DNA of 64,000 bases from Paracoccus methylovorus (GTDB taxonomy: Bacteria > Pseudomonadota > Alphaproteobacteria > Rhodobacterales > Rhodobacteraceae), in the NCBI RefSeq assembly GCF_016919705.1, contig NZ_CP070369.1:62001-126000 (forward strand). The letters run 5' to 3'. The first letter of the stretch is position 1. Every line of letters starts with the position of its first letter. Below the pieces are notes generated by a model. That model did not search any database. It was not told the DNA's origin and worked only from the letters and a program-made list of their open reading frames with translations. Positions 26,374-35,688 of the stretch are shown in pieces. Made by a program: the position numbers and the translations under genes.

Positions 26374-27489
26374 TCAACCCGCCAATACAGGCGCGGGCTG
26401 ATAGCGCCCGTGCAGATGGGCCGGCGCGGCGGCGGCAAGCTGCGCCAACTGGTCCAGCACCCGTTCATGCCCATGCGCTGCGAGAATTTCAAAAGGGCCA
26501 CGGGGGAAGTTCAACCCCAGCTTCAGCGCCGTGTCGATGCCTTGCTGCGTCGTGCCGCCCTCGGCCAGCAGCCAGCCGGCCTCGTTGACCAGCGTTGCCT
26601 CGATCCGCAACACGATGTCCTCGGCATCCTTTGGTGCGGGGCCGGGCTGGTCAGGGTAAAGAAAACCCTTGCCGGTCTTGCGCCCCAGATCGCCGCGGTC
26701 GACCTGTCGCCGCAGCGCGTCGAAGACGTGATAGCGCGGGTGGTGATCCATGGCTGCGGCCAGACTTTCCGTCGCGGCCAGATTGATGTCGGCCCCGACC
26801 AGATCGATCAGCCCCAAGGGACCCAGCCGATAGCCTGCCGCCAGCATCGCCGCGTCGATTTGCGACGCGCTGCGGCCTTCCTCCAGCAGTGCCAGCGCCT
26901 CGCCATAGAACGGCCGGGCGCAGCGATTGACGATAAAGCCGGGCCGGTCGGGGCATGGGATTACGGTCTTGCCTGCGGCTTCGGTCAGGTGGCGAGCCTT
27001 GTCCAGCGCCTCGGTGCCGGTATGAGGATGCGCCACAAGCTCGACCAGCTTCATCACCGGCGCCGGATTAAAGAAATGCAGGCCCAGCAGGCGCTGTGGG
27101 CGGGACAGCCCCTGCGCCATGGCGGCCACCGACAGTGACGAGGTATTGGTTGCCAGCACCGCATCGGGCGAAACAACCCTTTCCAAAGCGGCAAACAGAT
27201 CACGCTTGACCTCGATCCGCTCGACCACCGCTTCGATGGCCAGATCGGCACGGCCCATCGCCTCGGGTCCCGCCACGACGGTGATGCGGGCCAGCAGGGC
27301 GTCCAGATCGTCTTGCGCCATCTTTCCGGCCTGAACCCGCGGGGCAAGGCCGGCGCGCAGCCGGTCCAGCGCGGTTTCGCGCGCCCCGGCCACCGCATCG
27401 GTCGCCAGCACCGCAAAGCCCGCTGCGGCATAAGTCTGGACGATGCCCAGACCCATCGTGCCCAGCCCGATCACGGCAATGGTGGTCAT
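26374..27489 (-). CDS. 3-hydroxyacyl-CoA dehydrogenase
   Basis: 371 residues from ATG 27489 (homology begins TTIAVIGLGTMGLGI). The NAD loop GLGTMG and NTSSLSVAAMA segment, then HFFNPAPVMKLVELV with its catalytic histidine, are the standard 3-hydroxyacyl-CoA dehydrogenase landmarks. Two C-terminal domains follow (RLGPLGLIDLVG and GLNFPRGPFE). The length, about 370, fits the duplicated C-terminal-domain form. It is divergent from the 2-aminobenzoyl-CoA monooxygenase gene across a palindrome-rich gap, so it probably oxidises the hydroxyacyl-CoA formed after ring hydration or opening. Confidence 0.9.
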   Translation of the reverse strand: MTTIAVIGLGTMGLGIVQTYAAAGFAVLATDAVAGARETALDRLRAGLAPRVQAGKMAQDDLDALLARITVVAGPEAMGRADLAIEAVVERIEVKRDLFAALERVVSPDAVLATNTSSLSVAAMAQGLSRPQRLLGLHFFNPAPVMKLVELVAHPHTGTEALDKARHLTEAAGKTVIPCPDRPGFIVNRCARPFYGEALALLEEGRSASQIDAAMLAAGYRLGPLGLIDLVGADINLAATESLAAAMDHHPRYHVFDALRRQVDRGDLGRKTGKGFLYPDQPGPAPKDAEDIVLRIEATLVNEAGWLLAEGGTTQQGIDTALKLGLNFPRGPFEILAAHGHERVLDQLAQLAAAAPAHLHGRYQPAPVLAG

Positions 27490-27542
27490 GTCCCGATACC
27501 TCGCCTTGCTTCCCCGACATATCATGCCGCATGCCGAATTTA

Positions 27543-27583
27543 TTTCAAGCTTGAAACTTTAAACTTGAAACGAATCCGATTCG
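27543..27583. promoter_or_regulatory. two palindromes in the divergent anthranilate-pathway promoter
   Basis: TTTCAAGCTTGAAA (27543-27556) is a perfect 14-bp palindrome. CGAATC-C-GATTCG (27571-27583) is a second, perfect around one central base. Between them AAACTTGAAAC (27561-27571) repeats the right half of the first, giving CTTGAAAC at 27550-27557 and 27564-27571. The MarR regulator encoded at 30647 is the natural candidate to bind here and control both directions. Confidence 0.55.
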
Positions 27584-27627
27584 CTGGCAATTTTTTCCAA
27601 CAGGCCGAAAGGCAGCGGAGGTAAGCG

Positions 27628-29913
27628 ATGAAGATCTTGTGCTTGGGCGGCGGACCGGCGGGACTGTATTTCGCCATTTCGATGAAGCTGCGCGACCCGT
27701 CGCACCAGATCACTGTTCTGGAACGCAACAAGGCCAACGACACCTTTGGCTGGGGCGTGGTGCTGTCGGACGACGCGCTGGGGCGGATGCAGCAGAACGA
27801 TCCCGTCAGCACCCAGGCGATCCGGTCGCATTTCGCCTATTGGGACGATATCGCGGTGGTCCATGACGGCGCACGCACCGTCTCGGGCGGGCATGGCTTT
27901 GCCGGAATCGGCCGCAAGCAGATGCTGATCCTGTTGCAGCAACGTGCCCGCGAACTTGGCGTCGATCTGCGCTTTGAGACCGTGTTCAAATCGGCCGAGG
28001 AATACCGGCAGGATTACGATCTGGTCGTTGCCTGCGACGGCATCAACTCGGTCGTGCGCGCGGAATACGCCGATGTCTTCAAGCCCGATATCGACACGCG
28101 GCTGTGCAAGTTCATCTGGCTGGGCACGCATCAGAAATTCGACGATGCCTTTACCTTCATCTTTGAGCGGACCGAGCATGGCTGGGTCTGGGCGCATGTC
28201 TATCAGTTCGACGACAACACCGCGACCTTCATCGTCGAGACCCTGCCCGAAACCTGGGAAAAGCTGGGTTTCCCCGACATGTCGAAAGAGGATTCGGTCG
28301 AGACTTGCCGCAAGATCTTTGAACGCCATCTGGGCGGTCATGAGCTGATGTCGAATGCCACGCATCTGCGCGGTTCGGCGGTCTGGATCCAGTTCCCCCG
28401 CGTGATCTGCGAACGCTGGTATCACGAAAACGTCGTGCTGATGGGCGATGCGGCGGCGACGGGGCATTTCTCGATCGGCTCGGGCTCGCGGCTGGCTTTC
28501 GACAGCGCCATCGCGCTGGCCGAATACCTGCACTCCGAACCGACGATGGAAGGTGCGTTCGAACGCTATCAAGAGGAACGCCGGGTCGAGGTGCTGCGCC
28601 TGCAATCCGCCGCCCGCAACAGTCTGGAGTGGTTCGAGCAGGTCGAGCGTTATCTGGACATGGAGCCGGTGCAGTTCGCCTATTCTCTGCTGACCCGCAG
28701 CCAGCGCATCAGCCACGAAAACCTGCGCCTGCGCGATCCCGAATGGCTGGCGCAGGCCGAGGACTGGTTCCAGAGCCGTGCCGGCGGGCAAAAGGGCCGG
28801 CGCCCGATGTTCGCCCCCTTCAAGCTGCGCGACATGGTGCTGGAAAACCGCGTCGTCGTCTCGCCCATGGCGCAATACAAGGCCGTGGACGGCTGCCCGA
28901 CGGACTGGCACCTTGTCCATTACGCCGAACGCGCCAAGGGTGGCGCCGGGCTGGTTTATACCGAGATGACCTGTGTATCGCCCGAAGGCCGGATCAGCCC
29001 CGGCTGCCCCGGCCTTTACGCGCCCGGGCATGAGGCGGCATGGAAGCGGATCGTCGATTTCACCCATGCCGAGACTCGGGCGAAAATCTGCATGCAGATC
29101 GGCCATTCAGGGCGCAAAGGCTCGACCCAACTGGGGTGGGAGGACGCCGACCGGCCGCTGGCGCAGGACAACTGGCCGCTGCTTTCCGCCAGCGCGATTG
29201 CATGGCAGGACGGCAATGCCGTGCCCAGGGCGATGGACCGTGACGACATGGACAGGGTGCGCGACCAGTTCGTCGCCGCGACCGAAATGGCGGCGCGCGC
29301 GGGGTTCGACATGGTCGAACTGCACGCGGCGCATGGTTACCTGATCTCCAGCTTCATCTCGCCGCTGTCGAACCGGCGCGGCGACGAATACGGCGGCAGT
29401 CTGGAAAACCGCATGCGCTATCCGCTGGAGGTCTTCGGCGCGATGCGTGCCGTCTGGCCGGCTGAAAAGCCGATGTCGGTGCGCATCTCGGCCAACGATT
29501 GGGTGGGGAATGATGGCGTGACCCCCGAAGAAGCCGTCCAGATCGCCAGGTTGTTCGCCGCTGCGGGGGCCGATATCATCGACGTCTCGGCCGGCCAGAC
29601 CAGCACTGGCGCGCGCCCGGTCTATGGGCGGATGTTCCAGACCCCGTTCAGTGATCGCATCCGCAACGAAGCCGGGCTGGCCACCATGGCCGTGGGTAAT
29701 ATCACCGAGGCGGATCAGGTGAACGGCATTCTGCTGGCCGGCCGGGCGGATCTGGTCTGCCTTGCCCGTCCGCATCTGGCCGATCCCTATTGGACGCTGC
29801 ACGCCGGCATCGAGGCCGGGGACAGGGCGGCGGCATGGCCCTTGCCCTATCTGGCCGGGCGCGATCAGGCGGCGCGGCTGCAAAGCCGGGCGCAAGAGGC
29901 GATCCGGGCATGA
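27628..29913 (+). CDS. abmA: 2-aminobenzoyl-CoA monooxygenase/reductase (salicylyl-CoA 5-hydroxylase/OYE fusion)
   Basis: 761 residues behind a GGAGG site. Residues 1-385 are a flavoprotein aromatic hydroxylase (GGGPAGL at the N-terminus, DGINSVVR, and [18 protein letters not shown] for the FAD ribityl site). From about 392 the chain is an old-yellow-enzyme reductase ([45 protein letters not shown]). This exact fusion is known from Azoarcus evansii, where it hydroxylates and reduces 2-aminobenzoyl-CoA; database relatives are often named salicylyl-CoA 5-hydroxylase. The 2-aminobenzoate-CoA ligase homologue downstream supports the anthranilate assignment. All catalytic blocks look intact. Confidence 0.92.
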   Translation: MKILCLGGGPAGLYFAISMKLRDPSHQITVLERNKANDTFGWGVVLSDDALGRMQQNDPVSTQAIRSHFAYWDDIAVVHDGARTVSGGHGFAGIGRKQMLILLQQRARELGVDLRFETVFKSAEEYRQDYDLVVACDGINSVVRAEYADVFKPDIDTRLCKFIWLGTHQKFDDAFTFIFERTEHGWVWAHVYQFDDNTATFIVETLPETWEKLGFPDMSKEDSVETCRKIFERHLGGHELMSNATHLRGSAVWIQFPRVICERWYHENVVLMGDAAATGHFSIGSGSRLAFDSAIALAEYLHSEPTMEGAFERYQEERRVEVLRLQSAARNSLEWFEQVERYLDMEPVQFAYSLLTRSQRISHENLRLRDPEWLAQAEDWFQSRAGGQKGRRPMFAPFKLRDMVLENRVVVSPMAQYKAVDGCPTDWHLVHYAERAKGGAGLVYTEMTCVSPEGRISPGCPGLYAPGHEAAWKRIVDFTHAETRAKICMQIGHSGRKGSTQLGWEDADRPLAQDNWPLLSASAIAWQDGNAVPRAMDRDDMDRVRDQFVAATEMAARAGFDMVELHAAHGYLISSFISPLSNRRGDEYGGSLENRMRYPLEVFGAMRAVWPAEKPMSVRISANDWVGNDGVTPEEAVQIARLFAAAGADIIDVSAGQTSTGARPVYGRMFQTPFSDRIRNEAGLATMAVGNITEADQVNGILLAGRADLVCLARPHLADPYWTLHAGIEAGDRAAAWPLPYLAGRDQAARLQSRAQEAIRA

Positions 29914-30650
29914 CGGTCGCGGGCAAGCGCGTATTGATTACCGGCGGCGGCAGCGGTGTCGGGGCCGATCTGGCGCAGGCATTTGCCTCGGCCGGCGCAG
30001 CGGTGGTTGTTGCGGGTCGCCGGCTGGACCTTCTGCGGGCGGTGGCCGAAAGCCTGCCGGGGGCCCGCGCCGTGCAGGCGGATGTGACCGACGAGGCCAG
30101 CGTCACGGCGATGTTTGCCGAAGCCGGCCCCTGCGACATCGTCATCGCCAATGCCGGGGCGGCCGACAGCGCGCCCCTTGGCCGGGTCAGTCTGCAGGAC
30201 TGGAATGCCATGCTGGCAGTCAACCTGACCGGCACCTTCCTGACCTTCCGCGAAGGGTTGGCGCAGTTTTCGGGCTGGGGCCGGCTGATCGCGGTGGCCT
30301 CGACCGCCGGGTTGAAGGGCTATGCCTATGTCGCGCCCTATGCGGCGGCCAAGCATGGCGTTGTCGGGCTGGTGCGGTCGCTGGCGCAGGAGGTGGCAAG
30401 GGGGCCGGTGACGGTCAATGCCCTGTGCCCCGGATTTCTGGATACCGAAATGACCGAACGCTCCATCGCCACCATCATGGAAAAGACCGGCAAAAGCCGG
30501 GATCAGGCGCTGGCCGCCCTGACCGCGACCAATCCGCAAGGCCGGCTGATCCAGCCGCGCGAGGTCAGCGCGGCGGCGCTGTGGCTTAGCGCGCCGGGGG
30601 CCGAAGGGATCAACGGCCAAGCCATCGCCATCGCGGGGGGCGAGACATGA
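29910..30650 (+). CDS. short-chain dehydrogenase/reductase of the anthranilate pathway
   Basis: 246 residues from ATG 29910, which overlaps the preceding stop (ATGA). The coenzyme loop is TGGGSGVG, followed by IVIANAG, a serine in VASTAG, and YAAAK (Tyr144, Lys148). The C-terminal [14 protein letters not shown] is FabG-like. In the 2-aminobenzoyl-CoA route a dehydrogenase is needed to process the non-aromatic ring intermediate before beta-oxidation; this and the divergent 3-hydroxyacyl-CoA dehydrogenase are the two candidates. The exact step is inferred from context. Confidence 0.88.
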   Translation: MTVAGKRVLITGGGSGVGADLAQAFASAGAAVVVAGRRLDLLRAVAESLPGARAVQADVTDEASVTAMFAEAGPCDIVIANAGAADSAPLGRVSLQDWNAMLAVNLTGTFLTFREGLAQFSGWGRLIAVASTAGLKGYAYVAPYAAAKHGVVGLVRSLAQEVARGPVTVNALCPGFLDTEMTERSIATIMEKTGKSRDQALAALTATNPQGRLIQPREVSAAALWLSAPGAEGINGQAIAIAGGET

Positions 30651-31084
30651 CCGATCCCCTATCCAAGCGCCGGCTCAAGCTGTGGATACGCCTGCTGGGC
30701 GTGACCCGCGCTGCCGAGGGTGAATTGCGCGAATTCCTGCGGGTCCGGCATGACACCACGCTGCCGCGTTTCGATGTGATGGCCGCGCTTTATCGCCGGC
30801 GCGAGGGCATCACCATGACCGAGCTGTCGCGGATGCTGCTGGTGTCGAACGGCAATGCGACCGCCGTGGTGGACCGGCTGGAAAAGGACGGGCTGGCGCG
30901 GCGCACGCCCTCGGAAACCGACAGGCGCACGGTGCTGGTCGCGCTGACGCCCGAGGGGCTGGCCGTGTTCGAAGGATTGGCCGTCGATCATGAGGCCGAG
31001 GTGAACCGTATCTTCGCCGGTCTGGGCGAAGAGGACATCGACCTGTTGACCGAGATATTGAAACGCATGGGGGTCGCAAAATGA
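30647..31084 (+). CDS. MarR-family transcriptional regulator
   Basis: 145 residues with ATGA overlaps at both ends, so it is cotranscribed with the catabolic genes. The winged helix reads [27 protein letters not shown], the recognition helix being [14 protein letters not shown] basic [13 protein letters not shown] wing follows. MarR proteins embedded in aryl-CoA operons typically respond to the CoA thioester and bind near the first gene. The palindromes at 27543-27583 are its probable targets. Confidence 0.92.
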   Translation: MTDPLSKRRLKLWIRLLGVTRAAEGELREFLRVRHDTTLPRFDVMAALYRRREGITMTELSRMLLVSNGNATAVVDRLEKDGLARRTPSETDRRTVLVALTPEGLAVFEGLAVDHEAEVNRIFAGLGEEDIDLLTEILKRMGVAK

Positions 31085-31893
31085 CCAAGCTGGCCGGCAT
31101 GAAGCCGCAACATTTCATCTGGGAGATGCAGGACCGCATCGCCGTGATCCGCCTGAACCGCCCTGATCGGAAAAATCCGCTGACCTTCGACAGCTATGCA
31201 GAGCTGCGCGACACCTTTCGCGCACTGGTCTATGCCAGCGACGTGGATGTCGTGGTGCTGGCCTCGAACGGGGGGAATTTCTGCTCGGGCGGGGATGTGC
31301 ATGACATCATCGGCCCACTGGTCGGGCTGGATATGAAAGGGCTTCTTGCCTTTACCCGCATGACCGGGGATCTGGTCAAGGCGATGATCGGCTGCGGCAA
31401 GCCGGTGATCGCGGCGGTCGATGGGATCTGCGTCGGTGCGGGTGCGATTCTGGCCATGGCCTCGGACCTGCGGCTGGCGACGCCAGAGGCGAAATGCGCC
31501 TTTCTGTTCACCCGCGTCGGGCTGGCGGGCTGCGACATGGGCGCCTGCGCCATGCTGCCGCGCATCATCGGGCAGGGTCGGGCGGCGGAACTGCTTTACA
31601 CCGGCCGGGTGATGAATGCCGGCGAAGGGCATGCCTGGGGTTTCTGGAACGGGTTGCATGAGGCAGAGGTGCTGGAGGCCGAGGCCCTGACCTTGGCGCG
31701 GCGGCTGGCGGCGGGACCGGTCTTTGCCCATGGCATCACCAAGACGCAATTGAACCAGGAATGGAACATGGGGCTGGAGCAGGCCATCGAGGCCGAGGCG
31801 CAGGCGCAGGCGATCTGCATGCAGACCCGCGATTTCGAGCGCGCCTATCGTGCCTTCGTGGCCAAGGAAAAGCCCGTGTTCAAGGGCGACTGA
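31081..31893 (+). CDS. enoyl-CoA hydratase/isomerase-family protein
   Basis: 270 residues, coupled to the MarR gene by ATGA. The crotonase fold shows [16 protein letters not shown], the oxyanion-hole segment NFCSGGDV, and [22 protein letters not shown]. Usual catalytic glutamates are less clear: [18 protein letters not shown] replaces the common GL.PE.G pattern, with Asp/Met in that loop, so activity may be an atypical hydration or ring hydrolysis. It belongs to the chain converting the reduced 2-aminobenzoyl-CoA product to an open-chain CoA ester. Confidence 0.88.
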   Translation: MTKLAGMKPQHFIWEMQDRIAVIRLNRPDRKNPLTFDSYAELRDTFRALVYASDVDVVVLASNGGNFCSGGDVHDIIGPLVGLDMKGLLAFTRMTGDLVKAMIGCGKPVIAAVDGICVGAGAILAMASDLRLATPEAKCAFLFTRVGLAGCDMGACAMLPRIIGQGRAAELLYTGRVMNAGEGHAWGFWNGLHEAEVLEAEALTLARRLAAGPVFAHGITKTQLNQEWNMGLEQAIEAEAQAQAICMQTRDFERAYRAFVAKEKPVFKGD

Positions 31894-31899
31894 AACGCA

Positions 31900-31920
31900 C
31901 CGGGGGCTGTCTGCCCCCGG
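31900..31920. repeat. hairpin CCGGGGGC-TGTCT-GCCCCCGG, order-specific intergenic palindrome
   Basis: A perfect 8-bp GC stem with a 5-base loop sits in the only sizeable gap inside the catabolic operon. It is followed by ACCCCCGAGGATATTTGG. I recognise this GGGGGC...GCCCCCGGACCCCCGAGGATATTT form as a frequent intergenic repeat in Rhodobacterales genomes (from memory). There is no T-run, so it is not a standard terminator; it may stabilise the mRNA or tune polarity. Confidence 0.7.
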
Positions 31921-31947
31921 ACCCCCGAGGATATTTGGACACGGAAG

Positions 31948-33081
31948 ATGGACAAGAGCTTTCTGGACTGGCCGTTTTTGGAGACCCGCCACCGCGAGTT
32001 GGCGGTTGCGCTGGAGGATTGGTGCGCAGCGAACCTGCCCGCCGATCACGGCGATGTCGATGCCGCCTGCAAGGGTCTGGTTGCGGCGCTGGGTCGGGCG
32101 GGGTTCCTGCGCCATACTGGGGCTGGTGCTGACGAAGTGCTGGATGTGCGCAGCCTGTGCCTGATCCGCGAGACGCTGGCGCGTCACGATGTGCTGGCCG
32201 ATTTTGCCTTTGCCATGCAGGGTCTGGGCATGGGCGCGGTGTCGCTGTTCGGCACGCCGACGCAGCGGCAATGGCTGGACCGGACCCGCACGGGTCAGGC
32301 CATCGCGGCTTTCGCGCTGACCGAACCGGGCGCGGGCTCGGATGTGGCCAGCACGGCGACACTGGCTGAACGGGTCGAGGGCGGCTGGCGGCTGAGCGGT
32401 GAAAAGACCTATATCTCGAACGGTGGCATTGCCGATCTTTATGTCGTTTTTGCCCGCACGGGCGAGGCGCCGGGTGCGCGCGGCCTGTCCGCCTTTCTGA
32501 TGCCGGCCGATAGCGCGGGGCTTTCCGTGGCCGAGCGGATCGAGGTCATTGCCCCGCATCCTCTGGCGCGGCTGACGCTGGATGGGGTGGTGCTGCCGGA
32601 TGCGGCGCTGATCGGCCGGCCCGGCGAGGGGTTCAAGATCGCCATGTCCGTGCTGGACGTGTTCCGCGCCACCGTGGGGGCTGCGGCGCTTGGCATGGCG
32701 CGCCGCGCGCTGGATGAGGCGCTGGCGCGGGCGCAGCGGACGCGTGCGGGCGGCGGGATGCTGGCCGATTACCAGATGGTGCAGGGGCATCTGGCCGATA
32801 TGGCGCTCAAGGTCGATGCGGCGGCGTTGCTGGTCTATCGCGCCGCCTGGACCAAGGACGGGGGTGCGGCGCGCATCACGCGCGAGGCGGCGATGGCCAA
32901 GCTTTACGCCACCGAGGCCGCGCAAGAGGTGATCGACGCCGCGCTGCAACTGCATGGCGGCGACGGCGTGCGCCACGGCTCCAAGGTCGAAGAGCTTTAC
33001 CGCGACATCCGCGCCCTGCGCATCTATGAGGGCGCCAGCGACGTGCAGCGCGTGGTCATTGCGCGGAGTGTGCTGGCATGA
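31948..33081 (+). CDS. acyl-CoA dehydrogenase
   Basis: 377 residues, the usual length. [14 protein letters not shown] is the first acyl-CoA dehydrogenase signature and [20 protein letters not shown] the second. The end [19 protein letters not shown] carries the glutamate in the common catalytic-base position. It would introduce a double bond into a CoA ester formed from anthranilate, passing electrons to ETF. A spacer with the GC-rich palindrome separates it from the hydratase. It overlaps the thioesterase gene by ATGA. Confidence 0.92.
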   Translation: MDKSFLDWPFLETRHRELAVALEDWCAANLPADHGDVDAACKGLVAALGRAGFLRHTGAGADEVLDVRSLCLIRETLARHDVLADFAFAMQGLGMGAVSLFGTPTQRQWLDRTRTGQAIAAFALTEPGAGSDVASTATLAERVEGGWRLSGEKTYISNGGIADLYVVFARTGEAPGARGLSAFLMPADSAGLSVAERIEVIAPHPLARLTLDGVVLPDAALIGRPGEGFKIAMSVLDVFRATVGAAALGMARRALDEALARAQRTRAGGGMLADYQMVQGHLADMALKVDAAALLVYRAAWTKDGGAARITREAAMAKLYATEAAQEVIDAALQLHGGDGVRHGSKVEELYRDIRALRIYEGASDVQRVVIARSVLA

Positions 33082-33497
33082 CCTATCGGCGCCGTATCCA
33101 GGTTGAGTTCAATCACTGCGATCCAGCGGGGATCGTCTTTTACCCCCGCTATTTCGAGATGCTGAACTCGGTGATCGAGAACTTCTTTGCCGATGTGCTG
33201 GCCTATCCTTTTACCCGCATCCACGTCGAAGAAAAATGCGCCGTCCCGACCGTGCAGATCGACGCCGGTTTTCAGGCCGTGTCGCGTCTGGGCGAGATGC
33301 TGGAATTCACGCTTGAGGTGCAGCATGTCGGCCGCTCCAGCGCCCGGCTGGCGCAGCGCGCCACTGCGGGCGGACAGGTCAAGCTGCAATGCACCTCGAC
33401 CCTGGTGTGGGTCACGCCGGACGGTCGCGCTGCGCCCTGGCCCGAGGCGATCCGGCAAAAGATGATTGCGTTCATGGAGGCAAACGATGGTGCATGA
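33078..33497 (+). CDS. 4-hydroxybenzoyl-CoA thioesterase-family (hot-dog) protein
   Basis: 139 residues. The opening [21 protein letters not shown] matches the active-site helix of the 4HBT hot-dog family in part: [13 protein letters not shown] with the catalytic aspartate. It should hydrolyse aryl- or acyl-CoA esters in the cytoplasm. In an aryl-CoA pathway this can act as a safety valve that frees trapped CoA when intermediates accumulate. It overlaps both neighbours (ATGA upstream, 11 bases with the RidA-like gene downstream). Confidence 0.92.
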   Translation: MTYRRRIQVEFNHCDPAGIVFYPRYFEMLNSVIENFFADVLAYPFTRIHVEEKCAVPTVQIDAGFQAVSRLGEMLEFTLEVQHVGRSSARLAQRATAGGQVKLQCTSTLVWVTPDGRAAPWPEAIRQKMIAFMEANDGA

Positions 33498-33885
33498 GGT
33501 TCTGCATCCAAAAAGCTGGAAGGCGACGCCGGGCTATTCCAACGGGATCGCCGCGACCGGACGGATGGTGTTCACCGGCGGCATGATCGGCTGGAACGAC
33601 CAGCAGGAGTTTGAAACCGACGATTTCGCCGAACAGGTCCGCACGGCGCTGAAATCCATCGTCGCCTTGCTGGCCGAGGCCGGCGCGCGCCCCGAACATC
33701 TGGTGCGCCTGACGTGGTATGTAACTGACAAGGCTGAATATCTTGGCGCGCTCAAGGGGATCGGCCAAGCCTACAAGGACACCATCGGCCGACACTATCC
33801 GGCCATGGCGCTGGTGCAGGTCGTGGCACTGGTCGAGGACCGCGCCAAGGTCGAGATCGAGGCAACCGCCGTGATCCCCGCCTGA
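33487..33885 (+). CDS. RidA/YjgF/UK114-family protein lacking the catalytic arginine
   Basis: 132 residues from ATG 33487, behind GGAGG inside the thioesterase gene. The fold is RidA-like: MVFTGGMIGWN, ALLAEAGARPEHLVRLTWYVTD, and VEIEATAV at the end. The arginine of the canonical PARS segment is a methionine here (YPAMALV, Met107), so it is not an archetypal RidA imine deaminase. Related proteins occur in aminobenzoate and aminophenol operons. It may still deal with the enamine formed from 2-aminobenzoyl-CoA. Confidence 0.88.
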   Translation: MVHEVLHPKSWKATPGYSNGIAATGRMVFTGGMIGWNDQQEFETDDFAEQVRTALKSIVALLAEAGARPEHLVRLTWYVTDKAEYLGALKGIGQAYKDTIGRHYPAMALVQVVALVEDRAKVEIEATAVIPA

Positions 33886-33950
33886 CGGGGGCAAGGCGTC
33901 TGCGGGCAAGGCACGAAAAGATGCCTGTCCGCCCAACAGGGAGACTTAAC

Positions 33951-35591
33951 ATGACAGGCAATCTGCCGCTTGGACCCTCGGCGCATGTCGACAGCTTCGC
34001 GCGCGACAACCTGCCGCCGGCCGAGCTTTGGCCGCGGCTGAAGCTGGAGGGTTTCGACTATCCCGACTATCTGAACGCGGCGGTCGAACTGACCGACCGC
34101 ATGGTGGAAAAGGGCTTTGGCGACCATATCGCGCTGATCGGCAACGGCCGCATCCGCAGCTATAAGGAACTGACCGACTGGACCAACCGCATCGCCCATG
34201 CGCTGGTGGAAAACTATGGTGTGCGGCCGGGCAACCGGATCCTGATCCGCTCGGCCAACAACCCGGCCATGGTGGCGTGTTGGCTGGCGGCGACCAAGGC
34301 GGGCGCGGTGGTTGTCAACACCATGCCGATGCTGCGCGCCGGCGAACTGTCCAAGATCATCGACAAGGCGCAGGTCAGCCACGCACTTTGCGACACAAGG
34401 CTGATGGACGAGCTGACGCTGGCCGCGAAAGACAGCCGCTATCTGAAAACCGTGGTGGGCTTTGACGGGACGGCGAACCACGATGCCGAACTGGACCGCG
34501 CCGCCCTGTCCCAGCCGGTGCGCTTCGACGCGGTGCGTACGGGCCGCGATGACGTGGCGTTGCTGGGCTTTACCTCGGGCACCACGGGCGAGCCCAAGGC
34601 GACCATGCATTTTCACCGCGACCTTCTAATCATTGCCGACGGCTATGCGCGCGAGGTGTTGCAGGTGCAGCCCGAGGACGTGTTCGTAGGCTCTCCGCCC
34701 CTGGCCTTTACCTTTGGGCTGGGCGGGTTGGCGGTGTTTCCGCTGCGGTTCGGCGCCTCGGCGGCGCTGCTGGAAAACGCCGCACCCCCGCATATGATCG
34801 AGATCATCCAGAAATACCGCGCCACCATCTGCTTTACCGCACCGACCGCCTATCGGGTGATGATGCGCGCCATGGACGAGGGCGCGGACCTGTCCAGCCT
34901 GCGCATCGCCGTTTCCGCGGGCGAGACGTTGCCAGGCCCGGTCTATGAGGAATGGATGGCCAAGACCGGCAAGCCGATGCTGGATGGCATCGGCTCGACC
35001 GAGATGCTGCATATCTTCCTGACCAACAGGCTGGGCGACAGTCGCCCGGCCTGCACAGGCCGTCCGGTGCAAGGGTATGAGGCAAAGATCATCGGCCCCG
35101 ACGGGCATGAACTGCCCCCGGGCGAGACGGGGCGGCTGGCGGTTCGTGGCCCGGTCGGCTGCCGCTATCTGTCCGACCCGAAAAAGCAGCAGGCCTATGT
35201 GCAGGACGGCTGGAACCTGACCGGCGACAGCTTTTGGCGCGACGAGGGCGGGCATTTCCACTTTGCCGCCCGCACCGACGGCATCATCGTCTCGGCCGGC
35301 TACAACATCGCCGGTCCCGAGGTCGAGGCCGCGCTGCTGTCGCATCCCGACGTGCTGGAATGCGCGGTGGTCGGTGCGCCCTCGGACGATCGCGGCCAGA
35401 TCGTCGAGGCGCATGTCGTGCTGCGCCCCGGCTCCGAGGCGGACGAGCTGATGGCGAAGAACCTGCAGGACCACGTCAAATCCGTCATCGCGCCGTTCAA
35501 ATATCCGCGCAGCGTGGTGTTTACCGATGCCCTTCCCAAGACGGAAAGCGGTAAGATCCAGCGTTTCCGCCTGCTGGAAGGGCGGACGTGA
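33951..35591 (+). CDS. abmG: 2-aminobenzoate-CoA ligase (benzoate-CoA ligase family)
   Basis: 546 residues from ATG 33951 (GGGAG upstream). The acyl-adenylate core motif is FTSGTTGEPKATMHFHR; later STEM, GWNLTGDSFWRDEGG and the C-terminal lysine motif LPKTESGKIQRFRL complete the ANL fold. The N-terminus (SAHVDSFARDNLPPAELWP) matches the 2-aminobenzoate/benzoate-CoA ligase subgroup. It activates anthranilate with ATP and CoA, the first step for the monooxygenase/reductase at 27628. The assignment to 2-aminobenzoate rather than another benzoate rests on that neighbour. Confidence 0.88.
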   Translation: MTGNLPLGPSAHVDSFARDNLPPAELWPRLKLEGFDYPDYLNAAVELTDRMVEKGFGDHIALIGNGRIRSYKELTDWTNRIAHALVENYGVRPGNRILIRSANNPAMVACWLAATKAGAVVVNTMPMLRAGELSKIIDKAQVSHALCDTRLMDELTLAAKDSRYLKTVVGFDGTANHDAELDRAALSQPVRFDAVRTGRDDVALLGFTSGTTGEPKATMHFHRDLLIIADGYAREVLQVQPEDVFVGSPPLAFTFGLGGLAVFPLRFGASAALLENAAPPHMIEIIQKYRATICFTAPTAYRVMMRAMDEGADLSSLRIAVSAGETLPGPVYEEWMAKTGKPMLDGIGSTEMLHIFLTNRLGDSRPACTGRPVQGYEAKIIGPDGHELPPGETGRLAVRGPVGCRYLSDPKKQQAYVQDGWNLTGDSFWRDEGGHFHFAARTDGIIVSAGYNIAGPEVEAALLSHPDVLECAVVGAPSDDRGQIVEAHVVLRPGSEADELMAKNLQDHVKSVIAPFKYPRSVVFTDALPKTESGKIQRFRLLEGRT

Positions 35592-35601
35592 CCACGGCTT
35601 G

Positions 35602-35632
35602 CGGGCTGATGCGCGAAAGCCGTTGCAGCCCG
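35602..35632 (+). terminator. weak hairpin after the CoA ligase gene
   Basis: CGGGCTG (35602-35608) and CAGCCCG (35626-35632) pair perfectly around a 17-base loop, ten bases past the ligase stop. An A-run (about 35643-35649), not a T-run, follows, so intrinsic termination is doubtful. It may instead reduce read-through into the transporter genes. Confidence 0.25.
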
Positions 35633-35688
35633 TGACCACATCATAAAAAAATGCGACGAATAGTCGCGCATACAACAGGGAGTTTGTC

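Noticed and set aside
31900..31947. Rho-independent terminator inside the anthranilate operon
   Set aside because: There is no T-run after the stem and the sequence matches a common intergenic repeat type of this order; the operon probably continues.
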